Part shown: in pieces, positions 19,974-30,273 of the stretch
Numbering within the stretch: position 1 is the first letter of the stretch
Layout of the letters: every line of letters starts with the position of its first letter
Source: Frederiksenia canicola
GTDB taxonomy: Bacteria; Pseudomonadota; Gammaproteobacteria; Enterobacterales; Pasteurellaceae
Direction: 5' to 3'
Assembly: GCF_011455495.1 (NCBI RefSeq)
Contig: NZ_CP015029.1
Span: 2,072,305-2,136,304 of the forward strand
DNA: 64,000 nt
Notes under the pieces: model-generated
The model's input: only the letters and a program-made list of their open reading frames with translations
The model's database searches: none
What the model was told of the DNA's origin: nothing
Made by a program: the position numbers and the translations under genes

Positions 19974-20819
19974 CTAATTTTGTTCCAAAGAACGTAAAAA
20001 TTTTATTTCATTCGCCCAATTTTCTGGCTGAATGGTTTCTAAAATCATCGGAATACCATCAAACCTGTTGTCTTGCATAATAAATTCAAACACGCCTGTA
20101 CCAATAGTGCCATCTTGCAAAATATCGTGGCGATCCACTCGGCTTGCTAATGGCGTTTTCGAGCCATTTAGGTGCATTCCACGTAAATAGTCAAAGCCGA
20201 CAACCTTGCTAAACTCGGCAAAAACGTGGCTGCTTTTTTCAAAAGAGCTGATGTCGTAGCCTGCAGAAAAGAGATGGCAAGTGTCCAAACAAACACCCAC
20301 TCGGGCTTTATTTTCCACTTGCTCAATGATTTCAGCTAAATGCTCAAATCGCCAGCCCAAATTTGAGCCTTGTCCTGCGGTATTTTCAATCACCGCAATC
20401 ACATTTGGCACCGCATCAATCGCCATATTGAGTGACTCCGCAATGCGAGCTAAGCAATCTTTCTCAGAGATTTTATTGAGATGAGACCCTGGGTGAAAAT
20501 TAAGCAGCTTCAAGCCAAGCTGATCGCAACGCTGCATTTCATCAATAAACGCTTCGCGAGATTTGGCTAAATTTTCTGCTTCGGGATTCCCTAAGTTAAT
20601 CAAATAGCTATCGTGGGGCAGAATTTGATCAGGAGAAAATTGATGCACCTTACAGAAACGTTTAAATTTTTCAATGGTTTCCGCTTTCAACGCAGGAGCT
20701 TTCCACTGACGCTGATTTTTAGTGAACAACGCAAACGCATTTGCTCCAATTTCAACGGAACGCAACACCGCATTTTCTACACCACCCGATGCACTGACAT
20801 GAGCCCCAACATATTTCAT
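19974..20819 (-). CDS. nfo: endonuclease IV (AP endonuclease)
   Basis: Nfo incises DNA at abasic sites in base-excision repair. I choose ATG 20819 ([13 protein letters not shown]), preceded by AAGAGGAAA; the open frame extends 20 codons further upstream but without family similarity. The resulting 281 residues match E. coli Nfo. Zinc-ligand segments are present: [48 protein letters not shown], and ILETIQPE at the end. It is divergent from the TorD-family gene. Confidence 0.97.
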   Translation of the reverse strand: MKYVGAHVSASGGVENAVLRSVEIGANAFALFTKNQRQWKAPALKAETIEKFKRFCKVHQFSPDQILPHDSYLINLGNPEAENLAKSREAFIDEMQRCDQLGLKLLNFHPGSHLNKISEKDCLARIAESLNMAIDAVPNVIAVIENTAGQGSNLGWRFEHLAEIIEQVENKARVGVCLDTCHLFSAGYDISSFEKSSHVFAEFSKVVGFDYLRGMHLNGSKTPLASRVDRHDILQDGTIGTGVFEFIMQDNRFDGIPMILETIQPENWANEIKFLRSLEQN

Positions 20820-20870
20820 CTGATTTCCTCTTTTTTGATGTAACATAGTAATTTTTTCAAGGACAAACTG

Positions 20871-21446
20871 ATGACCCAAACCACTATCAACGATTTTTCA
20901 CTACTTTGCCGCTTATTCGGCAACCTATTCTACCGCCAACCGCAAGATCCCATTCTCGCAGGTACGTTCGCTTGGCTTGCACAAGGCAACTTACGCAGCA
21001 ACTGGGCGTTATCCACCGACAGCCAAAGCGAGCAAGCCCTAAGCAGCGTAGAAAAAAATGCTCACCCTACGCAACTTACACCGAGTTATCAAGCACTTTT
21101 TAGCGAAAATGGCGCTATCGCTACAACAATTTCTGCCTATGGATTTTCCGTAGAAAACTTCGCCACCTTCCGCCAACAGCGTGGAATGCCCGCCTTGGAC
21201 AATGCCGATCACGTGGCTTTACTGCTGCTCACGGCATCGTGGATTGAAGATAATCTAGGCTCAACAGAAGCTCAACAAACCTTATTCGAGCAGTTTTTAC
21301 TGCCTTGCTTGAGTAAATTCCTAGGACAAGTGGAAGCCTTCGACAATGGTTTCTACAAAGCTCTCGCCCAACTCACCCGCGATGCCTTATCTGCAATGGC
21401 GGATGAATTGGAGGAAGCTGTAGAACAAGGCGATATGGAAGCGTAA
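20871..21446 (+). CDS. TorD/DmsD-family chaperone (YcdY-like)
   Basis: The 191-residue cytoplasmic protein matches the all-helical TorD superfamily of chaperones for redox or metal enzymes. The start [20 protein letters not shown] strongly recalls E. coli YcdY, and the family YxxLF motif appears as [10 protein letters not shown]. YcdY is thought to help mature the zinc phosphatase YcdX. I see no ycdX or molybdoenzyme gene nearby, so the client is not clear. The Asp/Glu-rich C-terminus is typical. It is followed by a USS. Confidence 0.82.
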   Translation: MTQTTINDFSLLCRLFGNLFYRQPQDPILAGTFAWLAQGNLRSNWALSTDSQSEQALSSVEKNAHPTQLTPSYQALFSENGAIATTISAYGFSVENFATFRQQRGMPALDNADHVALLLLTASWIEDNLGSTEAQQTLFEQFLLPCLSKFLGQVEAFDNGFYKALAQLTRDALSAMADELEEAVEQGDMEA

Positions 21447-21522
21447 CAAGCGGTCAGTTGCATAGCATTTTTTGCCACTCAAAAAGGGGCAGCTATACCG
21501 CTTCATCACCAGCGTTTTTGCC

Positions 21523-22842
21523 CTATACCTTTTCAAACAACGAAATCGACTCCAAATGGGCTGTGTTGGGGAACATATCGATCATCGCACAACGTGTCAG
21601 GCGATAGCCATTGGCGATCAACTTTTCGGCGTCTCGTACCAAGGTGGCAGGATTGCAGGAAACATAAACCATTCGCTCAGGTTGCAGCTGGCAGAGATGA
21701 TCAAGAGCGAACCATGCCCCGTTGCGTGCGGGGTCGAGCAGCACTTTGTTGAATTTTTCTGCCGCCCAAAGCTGATCCACAAAAGGCTGATCGAGATCCG
21801 TTTGGAAAAATTGGGCGTTCAAAATGCCATTGCCAACCGCATTCTGTGTTGCTTGCTCAACCATTGCAGCAACACCTTCAATTCCAACCGCTTGTGCCGC
21901 TTGCTTAGCAATCGGCAAGGTGAAATTGCCCATTCCGCAGAAGAGATCCAACACTCGATCTTGCGGGGTGAGCGATAACCAATCCAACGCAGTGGCGACC
22001 ATGCTCGCGTTCAGCTCGGCATTGACTTGAATAAAATCCCGAATGGAAAATGCTAATTTCAGCCCGTCAATTTGATAATAAGGTGGTTCACCACGCCATT
22101 GTTCTACCTGCTCTTTTTCGGTCATCACAAATAACGACAAATTTTCCATTCCAGCAAACTGACGTAAATTTTCGCTATCTTGTTGATGTAATGGACCAAT
22201 ATGGCGAAGTAGCAAGCAGATGCCGTTATCTGCTCGCACCAATTCCAAATGCCCCAACTGCTTTTTATTTTTCCAACCAGAAAGCAGTTGCTGCAATTTA
22301 GGTAATAATGCAGAAAGGGACGGTTCGAGCATTTCGCACTCGCTAACTGGCACGATTTGCTGCGAATTTGCCTGTCGAAAGCCAAGCACCACACCGTTTT
22401 TCTCTACGCCAATATGCAATTTAGCACGACGGCGATAGCCCGTAGCACGGCCGACAATCATTGGCTGGAAATCAATCGGGCTGTCTTGTAGCCGTTGTAA
22501 CCTTTGGAACAAGGCTTTTTGCTTGGCGGCTCGTTGCATCTCCAGCGAAATATGCTGCATTTGACAGCCACCACAACGCCCATAAATTGCACAACTTGGC
22601 ACTTGCCGATTTGCCGATTTTTGCTTAAACCTGACCGCTTTTGCCCGCCCAAACTGGCGTTTTTCTTCGATCACCACCGCTTCAACCTGTTCATTCGGCA
22701 ACGCATTTTCCACAAACCACGTTTTGCCCTCGACCTTTGCCACGCCAAGCCCTTGATAGTCTAGATCTTGAATGGTAAAAGGGCGACAAGCGGTCGGTTT
22801 TGTGGATTTTTTTGCAGATTTATCGGAATAGAAAAGTGCCAT
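21523..22842 (-). CDS. rlmD: 23S rRNA (uracil-1939-C5)-methyltransferase RlmD
   Basis: RlmD methylates U1939 of 23S rRNA. The 439-residue protein has an N-terminal TRAM-like domain (about 20-75), the 4Fe-4S cysteines CAIYGRCGGC (about 78-87) with a fourth in VSECEML, the SAM site DLFCGMGNFTLPIA (about 298), the motif DPARNGA, and the catalytic cysteine in VYVSCNPATLVRD (about 395). Two USS-like copies are translated in the N-terminal part (near 22630 and 22788). It is convergent with the TorD-family gene and divergent from the dGTPase-like gene. Confidence 0.96.
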   Translation of the reverse strand: MALFYSDKSAKKSTKPTACRPFTIQDLDYQGLGVAKVEGKTWFVENALPNEQVEAVVIEEKRQFGRAKAVRFKQKSANRQVPSCAIYGRCGGCQMQHISLEMQRAAKQKALFQRLQRLQDSPIDFQPMIVGRATGYRRRAKLHIGVEKNGVVLGFRQANSQQIVPVSECEMLEPSLSALLPKLQQLLSGWKNKKQLGHLELVRADNGICLLLRHIGPLHQQDSENLRQFAGMENLSLFVMTEKEQVEQWRGEPPYYQIDGLKLAFSIRDFIQVNAELNASMVATALDWLSLTPQDRVLDLFCGMGNFTLPIAKQAAQAVGIEGVAAMVEQATQNAVGNGILNAQFFQTDLDQPFVDQLWAAEKFNKVLLDPARNGAWFALDHLCQLQPERMVYVSCNPATLVRDAEKLIANGYRLTRCAMIDMFPNTAHLESISLFEKV

Positions 22843-22908
22843 GAAATAGGGTTGAATGGGAAAAAGATTGGCGTATTATAGCGGAAAATTTTACGCAAGG
22901 GGCTAGGT

Positions 22909-24300
22909 ATGAACAGCGCGATTTGGACAGAACGATTTTTAGGCGATAAGCAACGAGAAAACGATCACCGCTCACCGTTTCAGCGGGATCGCGGGCGGAT
23001 TTTGCATTCAGAGGCATTTCGCTGTTTGCAAGCCAAAACCCAAATTCACGCCGTGGGCGAAGACGATTTCTATCGCACCCGCTTGACCCATTCCCTTGAA
23101 GTGGCACAAATTGGCAACAGCTTGCGAGCGAAGCTCGAACGGGATCGCCAAGGCTTCTTACAAGCGGTCAGATTCTCCGATTTTTTTGCAAATCCTCTCT
23201 TCAATGCTGAATCTCGCCAATCTCAAGGGGGTAAAAGTGATGCATTTTACGCCAATCTGGTCGAGAATTTGACTGACTTGCTCCCTTCTCGTAGTTTGAT
23301 TGAATCGCTCTGTTTTGCTCACGACATTGGGCATCCGCCTTTTGGGCATGGGGGAGAAATGGCGTTGAATTACAAAATGCGTGAACACGGCGGCTTTGAA
23401 GGCAACGCTCAGTCTTTTCGCATCGTGACTCAACTGGAACCCTACACTGAAAATGCAGGGATGAATCTCACTCGCCGCACCTTGCTTGGCATCATCAAAT
23501 ACCCTGCATTGATTGATGAGACAGCTCCTCGCTCGCCGAAAATCATCACCGAAAGCCGCTTTATCAATTTGCACGATGTGAAAACGAGCAAAGGCTTATT
23601 TCGAGATGATGAACGCTTTTTTGATTGGGTGCTAGCTCCGCTTTCTGCTCACGATCGCCAACTATTCCGTGCCGTTGTGGCAAGCGAAAATCCCGAACTG
23701 CCAAACAAAACCTGCTACAAATCCCTTGATTGCAGCATTATGGAATTGGCAGACGACATTGCTTACGGCGTGCACGATTTGGAAGATGCGATTGTAGGCG
23801 GTATGGTTACGCCGCAATCGTGGCAAGCGGCGGAAGATGCCTTAGCGAATTGTTCATCGCAGTGGATTAAAACCCGCTTGCCTGAACTGCGTGAGAAGCT
23901 GTTTTCGGCACATCGTTATCAGCGAAAAGATGTAATCGGAGCATTGGTCAATCACTTTGTCACCAATGTGCAGTGGCGAGAAGTTGCGGAATTTGATGAA
24001 CCGTTGCTGCGTTTTAATGCGGCTTTACCAGACGATGTACAAGCCGTGCTTGATGTATTAAAAACCTTTGTCTATCAATATGTTATCTGCGATGTTAAAA
24101 CCCAACGAGTCGAATACAAAGGACAACGGATTTTAATGGATTTATTCGATATGCTCTCTTGCGACCCCACTCGTTTATTGCCGAAAGCGGTAGCCGATCG
24201 CTGGAAAGCCACCGAAGAACGCAAACGCCCACGCATTATTTGCGATTATTTAGCCAGTATGTCCGATGGGCAAGCATTTAAGTTGTATCAAAGTTTGTAG
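22909..24300 (+). CDS. dgt: dGTPase-like HD-domain triphosphohydrolase
   Basis: The 463-residue protein belongs to the deoxyguanosinetriphosphate triphosphohydrolase family, which splits dNTPs to deoxynucleoside and triphosphate. The HD metal site is complete: [12 protein letters not shown] (first His), [16 protein letters not shown] (His-Asp), and [15 protein letters not shown] (later Asp). The N-terminal [22 protein letters not shown] is a family hallmark. Around residues 84-108 a variable loop ([15 protein letters not shown]) is encoded by a complete extended USS inside the gene. A role in nucleotide-pool control is likely; related enzymes can also limit phage growth. Confidence 0.88.
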   Translation: MNSAIWTERFLGDKQRENDHRSPFQRDRGRILHSEAFRCLQAKTQIHAVGEDDFYRTRLTHSLEVAQIGNSLRAKLERDRQGFLQAVRFSDFFANPLFNAESRQSQGGKSDAFYANLVENLTDLLPSRSLIESLCFAHDIGHPPFGHGGEMALNYKMREHGGFEGNAQSFRIVTQLEPYTENAGMNLTRRTLLGIIKYPALIDETAPRSPKIITESRFINLHDVKTSKGLFRDDERFFDWVLAPLSAHDRQLFRAVVASENPELPNKTCYKSLDCSIMELADDIAYGVHDLEDAIVGGMVTPQSWQAAEDALANCSSQWIKTRLPELREKLFSAHRYQRKDVIGALVNHFVTNVQWREVAEFDEPLLRFNAALPDDVQAVLDVLKTFVYQYVICDVKTQRVEYKGQRILMDLFDMLSCDPTRLLPKAVADRWKATEERKRPRIICDYLASMSDGQAFKLYQSL

Positions 24301-24308
24301 GGGGAATT

Positions 24309-25037
24309 ATGGCATTACACGATTTGTTGAACTACCGCCGAGCGGTGCGTTATTTTGATGCGGAACAACCACTTGATAACGATAAAGTCAAACACTGTTT
24401 AGCCCTTGCCACCTTGGCACCCACAAGTTCGAATATGCAGCTTTACGAGTGCTATCACATCACCGACAACACGTTGCTCGACCAGCTCGCCACCGCGTGT
24501 TTAGGACAGCAAGCCGCACGCACGGCACAGCAAATGGTGGTGTTTGTCACTCGCCAAGATCTTTATCAACAACGGGCCAATGCCGTGCTTGAGTTTGAAA
24601 TTGACAATATCAAACGCCACAGCCCACCTGAGCGGTGGGAGAATCGTATCAACGGCAAAAAAGCCTACTACGCTAAGTTAATGCCCTTTGTATATCGTCG
24701 CTTTTTCGGTTTACTGGGACTGTTTCGCAAAGCGATCGCTTACACCATTCGCCTACATCGCCCCATTAAAACCGATGTTTCCGAAGCCGATATACGAGTG
24801 ACGGTGCATAAAAGCTGTGCATTAGTCGCTCAAACATTTATGTTAGCCATGGCAGAGCAAGGCTACGATACTTGCCCGCTAGAAGGGCTTGATAGCCGCC
24901 GAGTAAAGAAAATCCTCGATCTACCAAGCGGTGCTGAAATCAATATGATTGTCTCTTGCGGTGTTCGCAAAGCAGGGCGGGGAATTTGGGGCGAGCGTTA
25001 TCGAGTGCCTTTTGAGCAAATTTACCGCCAACGGTAG
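24309..25037 (+). CDS. nitroreductase family protein
   Basis: The 242-residue protein has the FMN-dependent nitroreductase fold. RRAVRYFD (about residue 10) and APTSSNMQLYECYHI (about 37) bind the FMN phosphate, and EGLDSRRVKKILDLP and MIVSCGVRKAGRG match the C-terminal flavin-binding segment. Such enzymes reduce nitro groups or quinones with NAD(P)H. The physiological substrate is unknown. It starts 8 bases after the dgt stop and probably shares its transcript. A USS-pair terminator follows. Confidence 0.85.
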   Translation: MALHDLLNYRRAVRYFDAEQPLDNDKVKHCLALATLAPTSSNMQLYECYHITDNTLLDQLATACLGQQAARTAQQMVVFVTRQDLYQQRANAVLEFEIDNIKRHSPPERWENRINGKKAYYAKLMPFVYRRFFGLLGLFRKAIAYTIRLHRPIKTDVSEADIRVTVHKSCALVAQTFMLAMAEQGYDTCPLEGLDSRRVKKILDLPSGAEINMIVSCGVRKAGRGIWGERYRVPFEQIYRQR

Positions 25038-25047
25038 CAAAAGCGTA

Positions 25048-25073
25048 AACAGACCGCTTACAAGCGGTCTGTT
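25048..25073. terminator. USS inverted pair, terminator after the nitroreductase gene
   Basis: AACAGACCGCTT (25048-25059) and AAGCGGTCTGTT (25062-25073) form a long stem with two opposed USS cores. Only a short T-run follows on the plus strand. Confidence 0.7.
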
Positions 25074-25233
25074 CCTGTGAATTTTTTGCAAATGACGAGA
25101 TATACACATTTTCAACATCTCATGATGTGCAAAATTTTTCGCAAATCTCACCGCTTATTGATATTTTCTCTTGTTAAAAAAATGTAAATGCAAGAGAATA
25201 TTGGCGTAAGTTTTCATTCTGTAAGGAGAAGAT

Positions 25234-25908
25234 ATGAACTTTCAACAACTCCGCCAACAACATCCCGATTTACCATTCAGCGAACAGCTTCGGTTATACA
25301 GTGATGAAGAATGGCAAAAAATTATTCACCATCGTTTTGTGAATGAATTAGGTGAAGGCACACTAGCAAATCAGGTGCTTTCCAACTACCTAATCCAAGA
25401 TTATACCTTTGTCGATAGCTTGACTCGCTTAGTGTGTACCGCCATTGCAGACGCCCCCACGATGGAAATTCGGCACGTTTTAGCAAATTTTCTCACCGCC
25501 ATTACTAGCGATGAGAATACCTATTTCATTCGCAGCTTTGAAGCACTTGGAGTGAGCGAAAGCCTCTATCTCTCCCCCAAACTGAATGACGTTTCCCTTG
25601 AGTTCCAGCAAGCCTTATCAGATGGCTCCACGAAGGGTTACGCATACGCCATTACGACATTATTTGTAGCAGAATGGAGTTATCACACTTGGGCAATCCG
25701 TTTGAGGGGCAAAAGACCTCGGCATTTCTATCATAAAGAATGGATTGCCCTACACGACAACATTGAATTTAACGCCTTTGTTGATTGGGTTCGTAAGCAA
25801 GTTGATCAATTTGCGAGCCAATCTGAGCAAGAACAAAATGCACTTGCCGAACAATTTAAACGCTTATGCCGTTTAGAATATCAATTCTTTGATGCCGCCT
25901 ATCAATAA
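25234..25908 (+). CDS. TenA/THI-4 family protein (probable Cys-less TenA_E type)
   Basis: The 224-residue all-helical protein belongs to the TenA family, which salvages thiamine breakdown products such as aminopyrimidine. Family segments include NYLIQDYTFVDSLTRLV (about 48), YAYAITTLFVAEWSYHTWA (about 132) and CRLEYQFFDAAY at the end. Classical TenA enzymes use a cysteine in the central helix (PCYW context). Here that position reads VAEWSY, with Ala and a Glu instead, which points to the TenA_E subgroup. A ribosome-binding site AAGGAGAAG precedes ATG. No thiamine genes or TPP riboswitch lie next to it. Confidence 0.8.
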   Translation: MNFQQLRQQHPDLPFSEQLRLYSDEEWQKIIHHRFVNELGEGTLANQVLSNYLIQDYTFVDSLTRLVCTAIADAPTMEIRHVLANFLTAITSDENTYFIRSFEALGVSESLYLSPKLNDVSLEFQQALSDGSTKGYAYAITTLFVAEWSYHTWAIRLRGKRPRHFYHKEWIALHDNIEFNAFVDWVRKQVDQFASQSEQEQNALAEQFKRLCRLEYQFFDAAYQ

Positions 25909-26035
25909 TCTTCATTTCATCTTTTTGCAGAACTGAATGCAGTTCTGCAAAATTTCTCTGTGATCTCACCGCTTGTCTTGGCAAAATCAGGTAAAATAAC
26001 TGCCCGAAAAAATTAGAGAATATAAAGAGGATTGT

Positions 26036-28951
26036 ATGAGCTTTGTAGTCGGTCAGCGTTGGATTAGCGAATCAGAAAATAATTTAGGATTAGGCATTGT
26101 CACCGCGGTAGATAATCGCACCGTCACTATTGATTTCCCTGCGTCCGAAGAGCAGCGGGTGTATGCCGTGGCGGTAGCTCCGCTCACGAGAGTGCAGTTT
26201 CAAAAAGGCGATCAGGTCACGAGCGTGGACGGCTGGCAGTTTGAAATTGATGATGTAGTGGAAAATCAAGGGGTGGCGATTTATCTCGGTAAGCGTGCCG
26301 ATACCCAAGAACAAGGCGTACTGCCAGAAATGTTGCTCGATCACAAAGTCAGTTTCAGCAAACCGCAAGACCGTTTGTTCTCTGCCCAAATCGACCGTAG
26401 CGACCGCTTTGCTTTGCGTTATCGGGCACTGCAACACCAGCAGGCTCAATTTCAATCGGCATTACGTGGGCTGCGGGGTATTCGGGCTAGCGTGATTCCA
26501 CACCAGTTACACATTGCCAAAGAAGTGGGGCAACGCCTTGCTCCACGAGTATTGCTCGCCGATGAAGTTGGTTTGGGTAAAACCATTGAAGCGGGAATGA
26601 TTTTACAACAACAGCTCTTTTCAGGGCGTGTCGATCGGGTTTTGGTGCTTGTACCAGAAAGTTTGCAACATCAATGGCTGGTGGAAATGCTCCGCCGTTT
26701 CAGCCTGAATTTCTCGTTGTTTGATGAAGAACGTGCTGCCGATTTCACTAAAAAAGACGAAAATGACAACGATGTCAGCGAAAATCCGTTTGATAGCGAA
26801 AGTTTAGTGATCTGCTCGATAGATTGGCTCGCGAAAAGCCCTGCTCGAGCGAAACAAGTGCTTGAAAGTCAATGGGATATGTTGATCGTCGATGAAGCTC
26901 ATCATCTTGAATGGAACGAACAAACACCAAGTGTTGCCTATCAATTTGTCGAACAGTTAGCCAAGCAAATTCCTGCCATTTTGCTATTGACGGCAACTCC
27001 TGAACAGCTTGGGCAAGAGAGCCATTTTGCTCGCCTTGCCTTGTTGGACTCCGACCGTTTCTATGATTACCAAGCCTTTGTCGCTGAGCAGAAACAGTAT
27101 CAGCCCGTTGCCGATGCGGTGGCGACCTTGCTCAACGACAAACCACTCAGCCATGCCGAGCAGAACAGCATTAGCGAGCTATTAGCGGAAGAAGATGTGG
27201 AGCCAATGTTCCGCATCATCAATTCTGCCGACTGTTCGCCAGAACAACGCCTTGAAGTCCGTCAAGAGCTGATTAGCGAGTTGATCGACCGTCACGGTAC
27301 CAGCCGTGTGCTGTTCCGCAACACTCGTCAAGGAGTGAAAGGCTTCCCGCACAGACTTTTCAACCAAATCACGTTGGAAATGCCGAAGCAGTACGCTAAC
27401 GCCTTGAAAGTAATGGGCATGATGGGCGGCAACAAGCAGGAAGATTTACTCTACCCTGAACGCCTATTCCAACGAATGAATCCAAATGCAGCGTGGTATG
27501 AATTCGATCCTCGCATTGAATGGCTGATCACCTTCTTGAAAAATCATCGTGATGAAAAAATTTTGGTGATTTGTAAACATTCCGACACCGCTATTCAGCT
27601 CGAACAAGTGCTGCGGGAAAAAGAAGGCATTCGCTCGGCAGTGTTCCACGAAAAAATGTCGATTGTCGAACGAGACAAAGCCGCTGCCTATTTCGCTCAA
27701 CAGGAAGAAGGGGCACAGGTGCTGATCAGTTCAAGCATCGGTTCAGAAGGACGTAACTTCCAGTTCGCTCGCCACTTGGTGCTGTTCAACTTGCCTGATA
27801 ACCCTGATTTATTGGAGCAAAGTATCGGGCGGCTTGACCGCATCGGGCAGAAATTTGATATTCAAATTTATGTGCCTTGCTTTGAAAATTCCGCCCAAAT
27901 GGTGCTTGCCGAGTGGTATCACAACGGCTTGAATGCCTTTGAAGAAACTTGCCCAATGGGGGCGACCTTGTTCCATGAATTTGGTGAAACATTGGCACGC
28001 TATTTGCAAAATCCAAGCCAAAACCCACCGCTTGCAGAGTTCATCGAGCAAACTCACAAACGCCAACAGCAACTCAAATTAGAGTTGGAAAAAGGGCGAG
28101 ATCGCTTGCTGGAACTCAATTCTAACGGCGGCGAACAGGCTCAACAGTTGGCACAGCAAATTGCCGAGCAGGACAACAATCCGCAGTTGGTCAATTTCGC
28201 CCTGAAACTGTTTGATGTAATCGGCTTGGAGCAGGAGGATCTCGGCGAGAAAAGCATTGTGATCAGCCCAACGGGGCATATGTTAGTGCCTGATTTCCCA
28301 GGAATTTCGGAAGATGGCAGCACGGTGACGTTTGATCGTGAATTGGCACTAGTGCGTGAAGATGTACAGTTTTTAACCTGGGATCACCCGATGATCCGCA
28401 ACGGTATCGACCTGATCACTTCGGGCGACATTGGCAAAACTGCCATTTCACTGCTAATTAACAAAAACTTACCTGCTGGCACGATTCTGCTTGAAGCGAT
28501 TTATGTGGTCGAAGCCCAAGCGCCGAAAGGCTTACAACTCACCCGTTTCCTGCCGCCAACGCCCGTACGTTTACTGCTTGATGCCAAAGGCAACGATCTT
28601 GCTGCTCAAGTATCGTTCGCAGGTTTGGAAAAACAGCTCAAACCGGTGAACAAACAGATGGCGAACAAAATCGCCAAAATGGCAAGAGCGGAAATTGAGA
28701 AATTGATTGCTGCCGCCGAAGCGAAAATCGCACCGCAAGCGGAAGCCTTAATTGCTGCGGCGAAACAGAATGCCGATCACACGTTATCGGCAGAGTTGCA
28801 CCGCTTGACTTCGCTCCAAGCGGTCAATAAAAATATCCGAGCCGATGAAGTCGCTGCGTTAGAACGATTGAAAACGGAATCTCTTGAACATCTCAACCAA
28901 GCCACTTGGCGATTAGATAGCTTGCGGGTGATTATCAGCAATCAGGCGTAA
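26036..28951 (+). CDS. rapA: RNA polymerase-associated SWI/SNF ATPase RapA
   Basis: RapA binds RNA polymerase and helps recycle it after transcription. The 971-residue length is standard. The N-terminal Tudor-like domains (about 1-110, [15 protein letters not shown]) are followed by the helicase core: Walker [15 protein letters not shown] (about 176), the DEAH box [10 protein letters not shown] (about 283), [14 protein letters not shown] (about 318), [12 protein letters not shown] and [11 protein letters not shown] (about 565-605). The rest is the Spacer and C-terminal domain that caps the ATPase. A terminator follows. Confidence 0.97.
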   Translation: MSFVVGQRWISESENNLGLGIVTAVDNRTVTIDFPASEEQRVYAVAVAPLTRVQFQKGDQVTSVDGWQFEIDDVVENQGVAIYLGKRADTQEQGVLPEMLLDHKVSFSKPQDRLFSAQIDRSDRFALRYRALQHQQAQFQSALRGLRGIRASVIPHQLHIAKEVGQRLAPRVLLADEVGLGKTIEAGMILQQQLFSGRVDRVLVLVPESLQHQWLVEMLRRFSLNFSLFDEERAADFTKKDENDNDVSENPFDSESLVICSIDWLAKSPARAKQVLESQWDMLIVDEAHHLEWNEQTPSVAYQFVEQLAKQIPAILLLTATPEQLGQESHFARLALLDSDRFYDYQAFVAEQKQYQPVADAVATLLNDKPLSHAEQNSISELLAEEDVEPMFRIINSADCSPEQRLEVRQELISELIDRHGTSRVLFRNTRQGVKGFPHRLFNQITLEMPKQYANALKVMGMMGGNKQEDLLYPERLFQRMNPNAAWYEFDPRIEWLITFLKNHRDEKILVICKHSDTAIQLEQVLREKEGIRSAVFHEKMSIVERDKAAAYFAQQEEGAQVLISSSIGSEGRNFQFARHLVLFNLPDNPDLLEQSIGRLDRIGQKFDIQIYVPCFENSAQMVLAEWYHNGLNAFEETCPMGATLFHEFGETLARYLQNPSQNPPLAEFIEQTHKRQQQLKLELEKGRDRLLELNSNGGEQAQQLAQQIAEQDNNPQLVNFALKLFDVIGLEQEDLGEKSIVISPTGHMLVPDFPGISEDGSTVTFDRELALVREDVQFLTWDHPMIRNGIDLITSGDIGKTAISLLINKNLPAGTILLEAIYVVEAQAPKGLQLTRFLPPTPVRLLLDAKGNDLAAQVSFAGLEKQLKPVNKQMANKIAKMARAEIEKLIAAAEAKIAPQAEALIAAAKQNADHTLSAELHRLTSLQAVNKNIRADEVAALERLKTESLEHLNQATWRLDSLRVIISNQA

Positions 28952-28987
28952 CAAGCGGTCACTTCTCGCCAATTTTTTGCAATATAT

Positions 28988-29021
28988 AAAAAGCCCAAAT
29001 GTGAACGCATTTGGGCTTTTT
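28988..29021. terminator. bidirectional terminator after rapA
   Basis: AAAAAGCCCAAATG (28988-29001) and CATTTGGGCTTTTT (29008-29021) form a perfect 14-bp stem with a six-base loop and A/T tails on both sides. It serves rapA and the facing pentapeptide-repeat frame. Confidence 0.92.
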
Positions 29022-29023
29022 AA

Positions 29024-29410
29024 TTATTCTATTTCTTCTATGGAGATTTCCCAATCGGGGTTTGCTTGTTGGGTTTTGATTAAATCAATCGAATCATACA
29101 ATTCACACTCAAAAGCTTTCTTATTTCTTTTTGCTTTCAATTTATGGAGTCGACAATCTGGATTCTCTTTTAGATATAAGACAATTCCGCCTTGTGCTTT
29201 TATCTCTTCTGACCGAGTATTATTGTAATAAACTATTGCACCTTTTAAGTGAGTTGAACTTAAATCAGATCCTTCTAAATGAGCCTCTCTTAAATCAGCT
29301 TCTTCTAAATGAGCTGAAATTAAATTAGCTCTTTCTAAATTAGCCGAACTTAAATCAGCTCTTTCTAAATGAGCTGAAATTAAATTAGCTTTCCCGCCAA
29401 TTTTTTGCAA
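29024..29410 (-). pseudogene. pentapeptide-repeat protein, probably a 5'-truncated remnant
   Basis: The frame encodes about eleven A(D/N)LxxAH/NLEx pentapeptides (residues about 8-62), then a non-repeat C-terminal part with NPDCRLHKLKAKRNKKAFECE and an acidic end. Pentapeptide repeats fold as a square beta-helix. The open frame can only begin with a TTG at 29410, which lies inside the TTTTTGCAAA tail of a broken USS and only a few bases after the terminator of the preceding gene. It has no ribosome-binding site and no promoter. I therefore think the start of the gene has been lost. It could still be translated from an internal start I cannot identify. Confidence 0.55.
29250..29395. repeat. 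15-bp periodic DNA repeat encoding pentapeptides
   Basis: Units of 15 bases such as CTTCTAAATGAGCTG recur with small changes across this segment, in step with the pentapeptide frame. Near-identical neighbours suggest recent slippage or recombination. Repeat number could vary between strains. Confidence 0.7.
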
Positions 29411-29415
29411 AAGAA

Positions 29416-29441
29416 AAGCGGACTTTAACTTTAGTCCGCTT
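29416..29441 (-). terminator. terminator after yebE
   Basis: AAGCGGACT (29416-29424) pairs with AGTCCGCTT (29433-29441). On the minus strand TTCTTTT follows. The stop of yebE lies 5 bases upstream. Confidence 0.85.
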
Positions 29442-29445
29442 AATT

Positions 29446-30081
29446 TTAGAACCCCGCTTGTTTCTCTAATTGCTCAACCAAGGCGTCGTCTAATTTTAAG
29501 GCTTCGGCGAGTTGGGATAAAAAGACAATCTCTTTGCGAGAAAGCTCTTGGCAAACGACACGGGCAGCCAGATAGACTTGGCTTGCTAATGCAACATCAC
29601 TACCTACAATACGTGCGATTTCCGCAATCGAAATCGGTTTTTCGACTTCTGCCGCAAGCCATTGGTGTAACTCTGCGTTGTCTCCGGCTTCACGTTCAAT
29701 GGCCGCTCTTTCGCTTTCATCTAATACTCCATCTGAAAGGGCTGCTGCAATCATTGTGCGTAAAATAACAGACGCTTTTTCTTCCTCTGAATGTGTTGTA
29801 GCTTCAAACTCATTCGGTGTTATCTCTGCGACTGTGGCCTGATTTTTTTGATAGGTTTGGTACGCCTGATACGCAATACTACCAAGTGCCGCAAGCGACC
29901 CCATTTTGGCTAGACTCGCTCCGCCGCTACGTCCAAGCACCATAGATAAAATGCCCGCTAACGCTGCACCGCCACCGACTTTGGTAATGGTATCCGCCGT
30001 GCTTTCACTTGGCTTTCTCATGTTACCTGCCGACTGCTTTGCGGTATCCAACATCGTTGATAAAAGTTTACTAAAATTCAT
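29446..30081 (-). CDS. yebE: YebE-like protein, DUF533 with TerB-like domain
   Basis: The 211-residue protein has an N-terminal amphipathic part, a Gly/Ala-rich hydrophobic stretch (about 36-70, GGGAALAGILSMVLG) and a C-terminal TerB-like helical domain (about 100-211) with the acidic motif AALSDGVLDESERAAIE. This matches the YebE/DUF533 family, inner-membrane-associated and of unknown function, induced by envelope stress in E. coli. It stands alone between a terminator and rluA, divergent from the latter. Confidence 0.82.
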   Translation of the reverse strand: MNFSKLLSTMLDTAKQSAGNMRKPSESTADTITKVGGGAALAGILSMVLGRSGGASLAKMGSLAALGSIAYQAYQTYQKNQATVAEITPNEFEATTHSEEEKASVILRTMIAAALSDGVLDESERAAIEREAGDNAELHQWLAAEVEKPISIAEIARIVGSDVALASQVYLAARVVCQELSRKEIVFLSQLAEALKLDDALVEQLEKQAGF

Positions 30082-30273
30082 TATATTTCCTCATATTGGT
30101 TAAAAGAACAATGGGATAGACCCCATATTGGGCCTAATGTTCCGAATTGCAATCTTTCATTGGGGAAAATTTTGCATTTCTGTTAAAATACATCTCTTTA
30201 CTTAGCTACCGCAGCAAGCGGTCAGTTCTTCACACTATTTTGCAAAGGGTGGGCGTTCCACCACATTTTTATT

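Noticed and set aside
20820..20879. Twenty-codon N-terminal extension of nfo
   Set aside because: The internal ATG at 20819 has a better ribosome-binding site and the family N-terminus starts there.
22909..24300. dGTPase-like gene as an anti-phage defence gene
   Set aside because: There are no phage or defence genes nearby and the housekeeping context is typical; the defence idea is not supported by the sequence.
26090..28323. Several open frames of 60 to 120 codons opposite rapA
   Set aside because: All are shadows of the rapA coding frame, with no ribosome-binding sites or family motifs.
29250..29395. Short periodic repeats that could suggest a CRISPR-like array
   Set aside because: The units are 15 bases without spacers and follow the pentapeptide coding frame.
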